From positions 1 through 64,000 of the forward strand of contig QJNS01000021.1 in NCBI GenBank assembly GCA_004154925.1: a stretch of 64,000 nucleotides of DNA, given 5' to 3'. Numbering within the stretch: the stretch's first letter is position 1; every line of letters starts with the position of its first letter. This document shows, piece after piece, positions 25,479 through 37,186 of this stretch. The notes under the pieces are model-generated. The model was not told where the DNA came from. It searched no databases and saw nothing but the letters and a program-made list of their open reading frames with translations. Both the position numbers and the translations under genes were made by a program. The stretch is from Monosporascus cannonballus. Taxonomy: Eukaryota > Ascomycota > Sordariomycetes > Xylariales.

Positions 25479-25871
25479 TATTATGGCCCAATTATTTAGC
25501 GTAACCAGAAACTGTCAAAAAGGAAAGTAAGGACGCTTTAAATTACGTGATGGCCGAGATTACTAGCGAGTCCAACGAATCTTAGATCGCCAGGATCGCT
25601 GGTAAATCTAGCAAGTCTTAGATCGCCAGGATCGTTAACGAATCCAGCGAATTTTGGGATTAAAAAATTATGCTTAAATATAATAGGTTTATTATTTCCA
25701 TAATTTAAATAACTTTGGTTTACAATATAATATTGTTATTTAATGTATTTTTTGGAATTACGAAATATAATATAATTACTATATTTATTATTTGAATTTT
25801 TACGATATTTCTGCTAATATAAACCCGTACAACTAAGGTTTAATAGTTGGTTAAACATCCTAGCCGTTATA
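25479..25871 (+). repeat. 3' LTR of Chv-2 (393 bp)
   Basis: Begins TATTATGGCC and ends GCCGTTATA, followed by ACCGC. It contains three tandem hairpin units at about 25,550-25,660. Confidence 0.9.
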
Positions 25872-25876
25872 ACCGC

Positions 25877-26801
25877 TTTATTAATTATAATTAAAAGGAT
25901 TTTTATTAAATATTATTTGTCGTTTTTAATTATATAACTTATTTATTTAACGAGATATTTAGTGAATAAGTTTTTTTATAATAACGATTTATGCGGTTAA
26001 TGATATCGTTAATTTTCCATTTTAATTCGTTACCGTTTAAAGCTATAAGGTCAAATTTAGGCATTTTTTTGTTAAATAAATTTCTCCTTTCCTTTAATTT
26101 GTAAAATTAAATTATCGCAATAACAAAATAAATTTTTTAACTGTAAAGAAACTTTAATAAATAAATGTAGTTTTTTATTTTCTTAATAATTGTAAATAAC
26201 TCCGCTCTAGTCAATATTTATTTCCGTTACGGTTAACATGATAAATAATATCCTTAATATAACTTAATATATATAGTTTCGTTATTTTTCAAATTTTGTC
26301 AAACTATATTAATTATCGTATTTTTAGCGAATATATTAATAGTATTAGTTAATTAAATTGTGTTTCGAACGTAATTTTCTTTTACTTTCTTTATTATATT
26401 ATTTATAAATATTTTTTGCGTTTAATATCTTTTTAATCGACTTTAAGTAAATATCAAATATTATCTATTCCAATAATTTATTTAATATAATCGCCAAGAT
26501 ATTATTAAAATAATATTACAATATAAGTATAATATTTATGTAAAAAGCCTTCAAATTTATATTAATATAAAAGCTTATAACGATTTTTACGGTTTGACTT
26601 TTGCTTTCCGATAGACCGTCGATTTGTAAATAATATACGGTAAAAAAATAAGTTATTTTTTAAAACCTCGAAATTTTTAATTTATAAAATAGATATAAAA
26701 TATGAATTTTTGTTATTAATATTTATTATTAATCATTTTAAATTAAAAAACTACAAAATTTTTAACGTTATAATTACTCAATCTTTAGTTGTATATCGTA
26801 A
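25877..26801 (-). pseudogene. integrase and chromodomain-like end of Gy-M
   Basis: Minus-strand 26,638-26,583 reads VYYLQIDGLSESKSQTVKI, a decayed form of the integrase motif that normally contains HPQTDGQ and NQ. About 580 bp downstream, 26,064-25,940 is an open frame containing NELKWKINDIINRINRYYKK, where a chromodomain is expected from the Chv-1 layout. The reading then continues, with only TAA/TAG interruptions, to the Chv-2 insertion point. The integrase call is firm; the chromodomain call rests on spacing and weak similarity. Confidence 0.7.
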
Positions 26802-26806
26802 ATTCT

Positions 26807-27170
26807 TGTCATGACCCAACACGCTTGGCACAACCAGAAACAGTCAAGGAAAGTGGAGACGTCCCAGATCACGTGACCGTAAGGATCGCTAGGATCGCCA
26901 GCGAGTCCAGCGAGTTTGGATCGCTAGGATCGCCAGCGAGTCCAGCGAGTCTGGACAAAAACAGGAATCAGTAAACAGTATATAAGATACGCTCGTTACC
27001 ACGGTTTAGATAGCATCAGCTTGTAATACAACTTCGTTACCCAAGGCACCCTTGGTATTACGAGACGTGACACGTTACTGTATCCATTGCTCAGATTCCC
27101 ACGATACTCCTGCCAACATAAACCCGTACGACTAAGGTTTAATAGTTGGTTAAACCGCATAGCCGTCACA
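26807..27170 (+). repeat. solo LTR of the Chv family, nearly free of RIP
   Basis: A 364-bp LTR with canonical ends (TGTCATGACC and GCCGTCACA) and a perfect ATTCT duplication at 26,802-26,806 and 27,171-27,175. It sits in heavily RIPed Gy-M DNA but keeps CA and TG dinucleotides throughout, including both termini. It is the best available template for the unmutated Chv LTR. It contains TCACGTGA at 26,869-26,876 and two hairpin units, and a TATA-like TATATAAGAT follows near 26,980. Confidence 0.95.
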
Positions 27171-27175
27171 ATTCT

Positions 27176-28514
27176 CTAATATTTATGAAACTTTTTTCTT
27201 AACATTATATAACATTATATATAAATTAATTAAAAACTATATTTTAGTAACACCTAAAAGGTATTTTTAACGTTATTTTCGATATATTCATAACAAGATT
27301 TATAATTATCTTATAATGCGTTAATTTAATTATTAATAAAAAAATAATTTTCTCGGTAATTTATTTCGGTTAATTTGGTTCTTTCTATAAACCTAATAAA
27401 GGTTAAGATATTTTAAAATTTTATAATTGCTCTTACGAAATAAATATTATGTATGTTTTTTATTATACGTTTTTTTCTAAAATAGTATTTTATATGATAA
27501 ATACACTTTAATATATTTTTAATACAGATATAAAAGATACATAATCTCTTAGAGCCATTTAATTTAATATAATAAAAAAGTTGTTTTATATTTCGAACGG
27601 CTTATATTATTATCTTTTGCGTTTATTTATTTTCAATTTTTATAATAAGGTATATTATATATATATCGGTTATTTATATCGTATTTTTCTATAATATCTA
27701 TTTCGAACTTTTTGAAAAACTGGAATAATTTAAAGAAAAAATATTTTTATTAGAAAATATTTAATGTTAATATCGTTTTATATATTATTTAATTCGTTCG
27801 ATTCGTTTCATTTCACTGCTTTTTAAACCGTAATTATCGTAAATAAGCAAAATAATGCACTCGATATTACGTTAATTCTGTCCAAAATTTAACATATTTT
27901 TAATTAGAATTATAAAAGTAATTAATAATATTAATTAATTTTAAGATAACCTTATTCAGGGTTATTATAAATAACTATATATATCATAACCTTTCGTATA
28001 AAAGCATAACAAATAAAAACATAAATTAAAAATCTGTTTCTCTAAACGAATTTTCGTAATTTCTGATATTTCTTATTAACATTATTATTATTTTTCCGTT
28101 AATCAGTGTTTTTTTATATTAAAAATTAATTTTAATATAAATAAAAAGAATTTAAATTTTACTTTAAATATTTCTTTTTAAGTCTACTTTCAATATTTTA
28201 TTTATTCATTCATTAGAAAATTGTAATCTTATATATTTTTTATAAAAACGTATCTTTAAAAACCTAAATAATAATAAGTAATATATTAAATTTGGAAATA
28301 GATTTAAAATATATCTTAAATCTTTTGTGTCTGTAAAAGTGAATTGAATTTTAAATATATATATATATTTCCTTTATTTAAACGCTTTAATTAACAGAGT
28401 TTCCGACTCTTTAAATTTTGTTAATAACGTAACTTTTCTATATTTAAACAATGTTGTTTTTATATTACATCTAACATTTTCTACGTAATTATATTATTAT
28501 ATTTAAATAAATTT
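27176..28514 (-). other. Gy-M RNase H / integrase N-terminal region, unreadable
   Basis: AT-rich DNA between the Gy-M reverse transcriptase and the solo LTR. By position it should encode RNase H and the integrase zinc region on the minus strand. No motif could be read with confidence. Confidence 0.45.
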
Positions 28515-28829
28515 CTAAACACTTAAGTCTATTAAAATATAATAGGTTTTGAAAAAATTTATATAATTATCCGTTTTGAAAATTCCATTCCGGTTAACGT
28601 TATATTTAAATAAGTAAATTATTAAAAACTCGATAAAGGATTTATTTGCCTTAATATTGATTTGCATTTTATCTAATATATTCAATATAAGGTATAAATG
28701 TGGTATATATTCGATAATATTAATATTAAAACCGATAATATCATTAATATAAACGCAAACGAAACGTTTATATACTAAAAATAATGTATTTGTAAATCGT
28801 AAAGAAAATAACGTATTGCAGAAGTTCAC
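28515..28829 (-). pseudogene. reverse transcriptase fragment of Gy-M
   Basis: An open minus-strand stretch of 104 codons beginning with GTG, not ATG. It contains FTNTL followed by VCVYINDIIGFN at residues 25-36, a gypsy reverse transcriptase active-site region where one Asp of Y-x-D-D reads Asn (a G-to-A, RIP-type change). HLYLILNILDKMQINIKANK follows, matching the region after the active site. Its 5' side is cut by the terminal repeat of Fot-B. It is not a functional gene: the catalytic Asp is lost and the frame closes. Confidence 0.75.
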
Positions 28830-30685
28830 CGAATATATAAGCTTACCGGATATGTTTTAATATATTTTAAACTGTTAAATATAATTGTTTATTACTTAAT
28901 ATCTATAATATAAAACGGTTTATAAAAAACGCAAAAATAAACTTAGGCGTTCAAATTAAAAAACGAAACCAGAAATTTAGTTATGCGATTTTTAATTTTA
29001 TACATAAAATCTCTTATTTTATTTTATATAAACGATATACCAGCAAATGGTCTAAAGCCGATATTATTTTCAAATTGCGAAAATTAACGCCGATCGAAAA
29101 GAAATCCATTATCGATTGAATCTTTAACCTAAATACGCGAACCTTTTTTGTCCGGCTTTAGTATATTAAAAATATAGCGAATTTACTGCTGGCCTAACGC
29201 GTCGCAATACGCGTTAAAATTAACCGGGCGTCGAACTTTGTTAAACGGCAAAAAAAAAACTTAAAATGTGTTTAAATCGAAAGGTTAATTATTAACGGGT
29301 ATTATACGAAGATTTAAACATATTTTGCAAGTAATTCGAACTTATTTGGGCTATTATTATAAAATACGATATTAGCAAAAAAGAATATTTATAATTTCGA
29401 CGAAATTAACTTTTTAATGAGGTTTTATATGGCGATAAACATAATAATTATAAATATTTAAAAACGCAAAGAGCCTAAATAAACGTAAAAAGAGAATCGG
29501 AAATAAGTTGTAAATATTCAAATTATTAATTGATAAAGTTAAATTTTATTTCTATTTGTTATATTGGTAGGAAAAAACCAGCTTAATTCTTAACATCAGA
29601 AATATTAATTATTATTTTATTCAAAATTCGGTTTAAGTTATAATATTTAAATAACCAAGGAATTAAGTTTAAAATAGATTTAATATTTCGATAAATATAT
29701 TCGAACGTATACGAAAAAATCGAAACTTTTTTTTATCCTCGACGGTTATAAAAATTATTATTCGATGAAATTCGAAAAGTATTATACGAATAACGATATT
29801 ATTACGTTTTATATACTTGCTTATTCCTTTTATCGGCTTCAACTTTTTAACGTATCGTATTTCTTCGTTTTAAAATACGTTTATTTGCTTTATATCGAAA
29901 ATTTGATATAATATTATTATATTTATATCACGAAAAAAGGTTTTTCGCCGGTTTTTACAACGCGTTTAAAATTGTTATAACGTTCGATAATATTAAATCC
30001 GGATTTGCAAAAATCGGATTTGTTTTATTCGATTTTAATAATATCTTTTCCGAGTTAAAGGTTTTTCCAGCTATATTTATATCGACCATTTCGCCGTTTA
30101 CTTCCGCCTTTTTTTTTTAGGTAGAAATGTTTTAAAATATTCGTAAAGTAATAAAATAAGGATATTACTTGCAAAAAAAAGATTAAAAATTACTAAGGTA
30201 GTTCGTCGACAAAAACTAATTGAATCGGTTAATTTTTTAATAAAAAATAATTTGTTATTTTGGTATAAAATAGTTCTTTTTCGGAAAAAAACTGCTTAAT
30301 TACGTAAAACGAACTATATTTTGAGCAAACGTCGAAAAATCAATAACAATCGTTTTTAGAAAAGAAGAATATTTACTATATAAAAGGGATAAGCTTTTCT
30401 GGCGGAAAAAAAAGGTAATAGTAAAAAAATACAATTAATAACGGCTGAAAGTAATGGTACAAAAGTGTTAAAACAAAGGAACGGAAATATAGCATATATG
30501 GTAAATCCGGATATAATACGCGTACTTCTAAAAAACCTGTAAATAGATTTAGCGAAAAGAAATTCTATTTAATTTAAATTAATTTAATATGTTATAGTTG
30601 ATTAATTTGAATTTGTTATCGAAAGGTGCTAAAAACTGTCCGGTAAGCTTGTGCATCCGATAAGCTTATGTGGTACGTTATACGA
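28830..30685 (+). mobile_element. Fot-B, RIP-inactivated Fot1/pogo-type transposon
   Basis: About 1.85 kb with inverted terminal motifs: ATATAAGCTTACCGGATATG near 28,835 and, facing it, CCGGTAAGCTTGTGCATC and AAGCTTATGTGG near 30,640-30,672. The plus-strand translation shows a pogo-type DNA-binding region at about 29,098-29,250 (KKSIIDxIFNLNTRTFFVRL, then a segment resembling NWASNFV as NRASNFVKR). The DDE catalytic block lies at 29,735-29,912 (ILDGYKNYYSMKFEKYY, then a FFVLKYVY tract). A Lys-rich C-terminus sits near 30,400-30,530. Stops and His/Cys-to-Tyr changes mark RIP. It interrupts the reverse transcriptase of Gy-M. Confidence 0.85.
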
Positions 30686-30689
30686 AAAT

Positions 30690-33600
30690 TACGATAATCT
30701 ATTAATATTACGTTAAAGTTTATTAATTTTCGAGAATCAATAATTATTATATAGATTCAATATTCTATATTTTTAAGCAGTTGAAAAAATGAAAGATATT
30801 AAAAAATTAAATTCCATTTCATTAATTATATTATTTATAATATTATTTTAATTAAGTAACGAATATATATCAGATATTACGATTTAATTTAAAAGTTAAA
30901 TGTTAATTATTAAACGGTTTTTTTATGTTTATGGTTTATTTTTTATACAACAAGAACTAGGATTATTATTAAAATACATTCGTTTTGGAAAGATATTTTC
31001 CTTTAGCCATGTAATAAGTTATATTTTTAATTAAGAAACTGGCGATTTTTAACATTTAACCAATATATTTTAATTCACTTATGTTATTTTTATTATGTTT
31101 TAACGAAATATATTTATATTGTGTATTTTTCGAATATTAATATTATACTTTTATTTCGGAAAATATTATAAATATTAATTAATCAACTTATATTATTAAC
31201 GATTAAACAATTATAATATATAATAGTCATATTATTTTTAGATTTAATTACCGGGATATTGGTCGGCTTTATAATGCCGTATAAAGAGATATAAATCGAA
31301 AAATAAGTTTCCGTTTTTTGGCTTTATTCTTATTTTTTTAAACGAGAAAATGGGTTTTTTCAATTATATTATCTTATTTTTTAAGATAACCACGAGGTTT
31401 TAATATTACTTAATATTATATTAATTTATCAACTAGGCTTTTTTATCGCCGATATAATTATATATTATATTAATTTTTTTAGTTTTTTCAAATAATAAGT
31501 AATTATATTTTAAAGTTATAAAAAATAACTTTTTATGTTTCAATTTCTCGAAAGTAATATTAAGTATGTCTAAGTAATTCGTTCCTATATACAAAAATTA
31601 AATTATACGGTTTTTTTGTTACTTAATTTAGAAGCTTTGGCATAATTATCGTTAATAAAAGCTATTATTATAACAGGTATTATTATTACGTAAATTGCGG
31701 TAATTTTGTATTGTGTTAATTTTAAGGTTATTGTTTTAAAATTTTTCTTTTTTATTTTTATATTAAAAAATTACCGGAAATTATGGTTTTCTTCTAACGA
31801 AATTATTTTCTCCTTATATTAAAGCAGGAATGCGATATTTAATAATATTTCAAATTTAAATTGTTAATAACGTTAAAATTTACGATAGAATAATTATATA
31901 TTTATTTGCCTTTAATTAGTGTTTTTATGTTAAAATTAAATTCGATTTAAATATTTATAAAAACTTAGCAATTAATACCTTTAACGTAAATAAGGTTAAT
32001 TTTGAAAGATTTTAAGTTTTTAACTTATTTAATTATTTATTTTTAATCGATTTAAATCTCAAAAGGTTTAATATTTATATTACCGTTAATTAATTACGTA
32101 TTAATATTAATTTTAATATTTATTTTTATATACAAGATGTTTCGTAATAATCGTTTTATTAAGTTATGGTTATTTGTAAGTATTTATTTATTATTAAAAA
32201 TAAAATATAACGTTTTGTTAAAGTTAGTTACCTTTAGTACAAGTTTAGAAAAGTTTGCCGATCGTATGATTTTAAATATAATCGCCTTTTTTATAAAATA
32301 TTCTTTTTATAGATAACGAATAAAACCGTTTTTCGAATGGTATATAAATATTATATCGTAAATATAGAAATTTTAACTTTTAATTTTTTTATCGATAATA
32401 TTTTATTAGATTTGTCGAGATATTTAAAATATATATTATTTATAATCTAATATTTTATATATGTTTAATTTTGTATAAATCATGGTTAATTTGGTTTTTT
32501 TTATTAAAATAAATATAACAGTTAATTTACAAAATAGCTTAATAACTTTCGGTATTTCTTTCGTATTTTCATATTAATTTTTTATTAACGAGAATATAAG
32601 TTCCGTTTTGGCATCGTAACTTTTAATCAAATTTGTAATATAGTCCAAAACCATGTTAAAAGTTATTATAGTTTGGTTAATTTAAATATTCATTACGTAT
32701 ATATTGTTAGAAATAATATAATACCTTACGTTATTAATTTTTTATTAATATTTTCCCAAATAATTTCGTAAGTTAAAGATAAACTAATGGGCTTTTTAAG
32801 CTTTTCGATTATATTATAAATATTTTAATATTAAAATTGAATTTTGTTATGGTCGTCGTTCGTTTGATATGCCGGAATATTTTAATTATTTAATTTATTA
32901 AAAATACTACTTTATAAAATAGTATTTACTTCTTTAAATATTATTTAATTTGGCCTTTTTAATTTTCGACTTGTTGTTTATCTTAATTAAATATATGGTT
33001 ATAAAATCTTTATTATTAGGTTGGAAATGTAAAATTTAAAAAACTGGATATACATTTTGATATAAATGTATAAATAATTAAAAATCGATCGAATTTCTTT
33101 ATATCTTTATATATTTAAATAATTGTATTTTGTAAATTTTAATTGGATTGTTTCTATATTATTTTTAAAAGATTTACTAAAGTGAAGTTAATTATCTTTA
33201 AACTTTGTTAAATTTATGAAAATTATTTTAATATAGTAGTTAATAGTGTAATTAAATTTACTTTAAAATAATACTAATTTTTTCGAATAACTGTAATTGT
33301 TATTATGTTAAAATATTATTTTAAAATAAAGACTAAATTTCTTTTAAAAAAGGTAATTAACTTTGATTAATCGTATCCGTCTATTTCTTTTATTGTTTTA
33401 ACTCATAAATATAGGTCGTAATAATATATTTACTTTTAATTATAAATAATAGCGGATTCGTTATATTTAATCTTATTTCCATTAAATTGAAATAATTTAA
33501 TATTAATTATACGGATTTGATATAATTGCGTATTAAATTTTTTAAAAGTTTAAATACGTCAATTAATCCTTAATTCTTAATTAATATATAACTTCTTTTT

Positions 33601-34408
33601 TAAAATTAGTAAATTAAAGCGCGTACGATACCGTTATTTTTATAAATTAAGTCGGCTATGACAGATTTTTCGTCCTGATTTATATTTTAAATTATTAGCC
33701 CGATATTATCTAATACAAACCTTAATATTTTTAATACTTCGAGAATTAACTTCATTAAGATTTTTTTAAGATCGTAAATTTTGAAGGTTTTACCTTTTTG
33801 ATAATTTAAACGTAAATGTTTTCGAATTTTTTAATCCGTCTAGCCTTTCAAGCAAAAACATTCTTAATTTTCTAAACTGGTGTAATATTTTGGTTATTAA
33901 TGTTTCTAAATTCTTCACGTGGCTTAAACTTTAAAGGATTAATATTCTTAATTGTTTCGAATTAGTTAATTATTCCTGCTATATCTTTTTTAGAGAATAT
34001 TATTAATTTAATTATTTTTACCTAATAACCGTGACATTTATATCAATAAATTTAAATTAGATATCGAAAAGTTTTTTCAAATTTTCCGTAATATATAAAT
34101 GTATTTTTAATATAATATAAAAGTCATTTAATATCGTAAAAGATGTATTAGGTACAATATTTAAATAAATTACTTTTTTTTAAAAAAAAATTAAATAGCT
34201 TCGTATTTACGGTTAATTGTTAATAAACCGGGATTTATAGGATAAAAATATGTATTTGTAGTATTTTTTAAAAAGAATTTTGTTATAGATATTATTATGG
34301 CCGTTAAACGTATTAAATATTACTTATATTTTGTAATTTCTTTTAAATAAGTAAAAAATAACGAAAAATAAGAAAAACTGGTTTAAAACTTAGATAATAA
34401 GTATTACT
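30690..34408 (-). other. Gy-M 5' region (gag/protease expected), unreadable
   Basis: AT-rich DNA between Fot-B and the Gy-M 5' LTR. Position in the element predicts Gag, protease and the N-terminal half of reverse transcriptase on the minus strand. I could not read diagnostic motifs through the decay. Confidence 0.4.
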
Positions 34409-34633
34409 TATTAAAATTTACGTAAAATTTATAAAACGTAACAAAAGAGTTATATAAAGTAACGTAAGTAAGGTGACAAATTTTTACTTATTACAAATAA
34501 CAATTTATAAAGTATATATAATTATATGAATATATTTATTCTGCTATTTTTCTATTTGAAAATCTGGAAAATTTCTTAGCTACTTATAGCCGGAAACCCG
34601 GTCACTATAATCGTGATCGTGGAATTACTAACA
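34409..34633 (-). repeat. 5' LTR of Gy-M (225 bp)
   Basis: On the plus strand it runs from TATTAAAATTTACG to CGTGGAATTACTAACA and is followed by CTAAG. It retains more CA/TG than the 16,390 copy near its right end. Confidence 0.87.
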
Positions 34634-34638
34634 CTAAG

Positions 34639-35160
34639 TTTAAAAAAATTAGTATTTGAACTCCGGTCCTATTTACGTTATAATAATAATAAATTTAACT
34701 ACTTTAATAAATCTTTATATATAATACAATATGGTTAATATTTTTACCTTTTCTTATATTTACATTATTTTTTTACATATTAACAATATATACTTATTTA
34801 ATTAAAAATGTTATATTATGCTCTTAAAGCTTATTTTATATTATTTTATTATATTAAAGTTTAACTAGCTTTTTTTAATAACGTTTCATATATCGCCATT
34901 CATTTCTTTGAAATTGTATAAAGCAAGTATTAATTTTATTATTGTCGTGTTACATGTTTACATTACGGCTATTAAAATTTTCGTTTTAATATTAAAACTT
35001 TTTTTAGTAATATCTTTTTAAATATTATTTAATTAAAAAAACAAGTAGCCTTATTTTACTAAGCGTTACTTAATTTCCCTAATCGTGGTATTCGTTCATG
35101 TAAAAATACGCCGGTAATTTCCTAATTTTTAGCGGTATTTTGTAAATTAAAATTAGTGTT
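34639..35160. other. AT-rich margin ending in a sharp composition boundary
   Basis: No gene is seen. Composition changes within a few tens of bases at about 35,160 from RIP-like AT-rich DNA to GC-balanced DNA. Confidence 0.75.
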
Positions 35161-35554
35161 ATCCTCCGAATTCTCAACCTACCACATCCTAACTCAACGC
35201 CAAGCCCTTTCCGACTCGATTTAATCGCGACACATTCTCACCTCTCCTTCAGCGCGCTCAGAGCGGTAGGCCAGCTCCGCTTAAGCTCTCGCTGCCCTGG
35301 GCAGTCCCGGCTCAGGCTCAGATTTTTCTCCAGCAGCTTGAGTTCCTCTCTCCGACGGACCGTCAAGGGCAATCGCCACGAGTTCACGAGTTGCAACCAA
35401 ACGCGAAGCTCCGGGAACTGCACATGACATAAAACTACGATTGATACTCGAGGTACGCGGTGGAAAATGCTCACTTGGCCTTCCCGTTACCAGATTCCTA
35501 AAATCCGCATAGAACCTGCCTGAACTGCCACCACTCGTATCCTCCTGTACCGAG
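35161..35554 (+). other. 5' flank of the chromodomain gene
   Basis: GC-balanced DNA upstream of the start codon, with no convincing TATA box. It must hold the promoter and leader of the gene at 35,555, squeezed into about 400 bp next to the RIPed block. Confidence 0.5.
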
Positions 35555-37186
35555 ATGCTCAGCGGACGCATCAAGGAATCTCGGATAGAGATACCATTGC
35601 CTTCGAAGCCTCGACCGTATCGGCCAGGAGACGGCCCGGCTCTTGCCCCGATCACGCTTGCCTTGAAAAGCGATACAGATGCCTTCATCGTTGACAAGCG
35701 CGTCCTGCCCGGCCAACCCATACACGGAGAGCTGAAGCTGGAGATGTGCTACATAGTGGGATGGCCGGATCTACCTGCTGGGCGCGTAGCTATCAACGCG
35801 AAACATATCTACGAATACGTCTCACCTCGGACGCTGGAGGACTTCGAATACAAATTAACGTTAGAGCGGGAGGAAGAGCAGGAGCGGCAAGAAGCAGAGG
35901 AAGCAAAGCGCAAGGCTGAAGCCGCGGCCAAGGCAAACGCATCATCTACAAGCGCGACACCCAAGGCACCCAAGACACCCAAGGAACCCACGCTTACAGT
36001 CAAAGGAAAGAAACGCGGGCGCCCGAGCAAGGCGGACCTGCTCGCGCGAAGCATGGCACAGCAGACGAGCGTCGATGAAAATGTCGAGGTTCCTTTACCG
36101 CCTATGAGCATATCTGGTCCCTCGCTATCCACGCCGCAGAAGAAGCCTGCGACGGCGACTCCTGCCACAGTGGATACTGATGACGCCGTGGAAATAGACC
36201 AAAGAGAAGAGGAAGAGGTAAATATAGAGGACGACTCAGACGCCGGCGATGCGGTTTTCAACCAATTATATCGTGAAGCGACTGCGTTCGATAAAGGTAG
36301 AAGTGCGAGTATACAGGAAGCCAAGGCGGATGAGATCCCGCTACCGACATTCCAAGTTGCATCACCACAAAAGCCAATCAGGGGCAAGCCTGGTCTATCA
36401 ACTCCCAGTCGTCCACGACAGCAACTTCAGACTAACCAGACCGGAATAGCACCTCATCCCAAATCACTACCTACACAAAAAACAACTTTACCACACTATG
36501 GTTTCACTCCGGCAGGACGGAGTTCCGGAAAATGGACGTCACCTGCACCAAACCCGGCATACGCGACTGTAAAAGCCGATCCTGATATCCCCCTAGAGGC
36601 ACCGGCAACCAGCAAGTCATCCCGCAAGCGGAAGCGAGCGGTGTCAGATGAACCAGTATGGGAGGTGAGGCGTCTAGAAGGCGACAGGATCGAGGAAGTA
36701 GATGGGGTGCAGACGCGCTTGTTCAAAGTCCGCTGGAAGGGAGACTGGCCGCCCGACGAGAACCCAACCTGGGAGCCCGAAGACAACATCCCGCGCAAGC
36801 TGATCAAGGTGTACCTGAAGCATAAGGTCGGTAGAGGCGACGATCGTTCACCCTCAGTCAGAGGATCACATACGCCAAAAGCCAAGCGTCCATCCCCGCC
36901 CGTCAGGAAGTATTCGAACGTTGCGGAAGCGTTCGAGGGCGTAGCAAATGAGGAACCGTCACGTGGAAGAAGTCCCGCTCGGGATATTGGTGCGGAAGCG
37001 GACGCCGATAACGTTGATGATGACGACGAGGAGCAGCTTGTCGTCACGGAGGAGCAGCAGCAAAGGCAGAGCGGCTTTACGTCGCCAGCTCTATCGCTTT
37101 CATCACTTCCTAGGGCACACTTCGATGTCCCGCTCACGAGGCAAGTCGCGACGTCGCTCGAAAACTCCAGAGATCGCCAAAATTAG
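35555..37186 (+). CDS. chromodomain protein with AT-hook
   Basis: A single-exon 543-residue protein. Residues 367-424 form a chromodomain (VWEVRRLEGD, then FKVRWKGDW and NPTWEPEDNIP). Candidate cage aromatics are W369, W394 and W406; such domains bind methylated histone lysines. An AT-hook core KRGRPSK lies at 153-159. Residues 60-100 are a conserved-looking N-terminal block (IVGWPDLPAGRVAINAKHI), followed by a Glu/Lys/Ala-rich coiled-coil-like stretch (101-128). The rest is low-complexity and acidic (209-228, 486-494). A basic cluster SRKRKR (356-361) could be a nuclear localisation signal. A nuclear, chromatin-binding role is secure from the domains. Resemblance to Neurospora CDP-2/HCHC-type heterochromatin proteins is a guess. 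The start is the first in-frame ATG in GC-balanced sequence, and upstream exons cannot be excluded. Confidence 0.9.
   Translation: MLSGRIKESRIEIPLPSKPRPYRPGDGPALAPITLALKSDTDAFIVDKRVLPGQPIHGELKLEMCYIVGWPDLPAGRVAINAKHIYEYVSPRTLEDFEYKLTLEREEEQERQEAEEAKRKAEAAAKANASSTSATPKAPKTPKEPTLTVKGKKRGRPSKADLLARSMAQQTSVDENVEVPLPPMSISGPSLSTPQKKPATATPATVDTDDAVEIDQREEEEVNIEDDSDAGDAVFNQLYREATAFDKGRSASIQEAKADEIPLPTFQVASPQKPIRGKPGLSTPSRPRQQLQTNQTGIAPHPKSLPTQKTTLPHYGFTPAGRSSGKWTSPAPNPAYATVKADPDIPLEAPATSKSSRKRKRAVSDEPVWEVRRLEGDRIEEVDGVQTRLFKVRWKGDWPPDENPTWEPEDNIPRKLIKVYLKHKVGRGDDRSPSVRGSHTPKAKRPSPPVRKYSNVAEAFEGVANEEPSRGRSPARDIGAEADADNVDDDDEEQLVVTEEQQQRQSGFTSPALSLSSLPRAHFDVPLTRQVATSLENSRDRQN

Larger units (their letters stand above)
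19128..25871 (+). mobile_element. Chv-2, RIP-inactivated chromovirus, full length
   Basis: This is the same family as Chv-1, 6.7 kb, with LTRs at 19,128-19,486 and 25,479-25,871 and a perfect ACCGC duplication at 19,123-19,127 and 25,872-25,876. It sits inside the 3' coding part of Gy-M, so it is the younger insertion. Motifs on the plus strand include a gag knuckle at 20,520-20,561 (YYNCNKIGY, with one TAA where Gln is expected), reverse transcriptase near 22,470-22,745, and integrase near 23,990-24,040. The antisense accessory ORF lies at 24,905-25,325 and the polypurine tract at 25,463-25,475. Coding frames are closed by RIP-type stops. Confidence 0.93.
16390..34633 (-). mobile_element. 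Gy-M, minus-strand gypsy element split by three nested insertions
   Basis: Two 225-bp direct repeats (16,390-16,614 and 34,409-34,633) form its LTRs, flanked by a perfect CTAAG duplication at 16,385-16,389 and 34,634-34,638. Read on the minus strand, the LTR starts TGTTAG (TATTAG in the RIPed copy). Internal minus-strand motifs follow gypsy order: reverse transcriptase (28,829-28,515), integrase (26,638-26,583), chromodomain-like tail (about 26,064-25,877). Removing Chv-2, the solo LTR and Fot-B leaves about 9.3 kb. The part right of Fot-B (30,690-34,408) should hold gag, protease and the start of reverse transcriptase, but I could not read motifs there. All frames are RIP-destroyed. The equal LTR lengths and exact duplication make the boundaries strong. 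Confidence 0.85.

Noticed and set aside
1..35150. Mitochondrial DNA or a NUMT, suggested by extreme AT content
   Set aside because: Readable content is nuclear transposons with 5-bp duplications, and the AT bias is the CpA-specific RIP pattern with CpG kept. No mitochondrial gene was seen.
36249..37137. Long ORFs opposite to or out of frame with the chromodomain gene
   Set aside because: They are shadows of the real coding frame, with Ser/Arg-rich composition typical of antisense reading of a GC-balanced gene.
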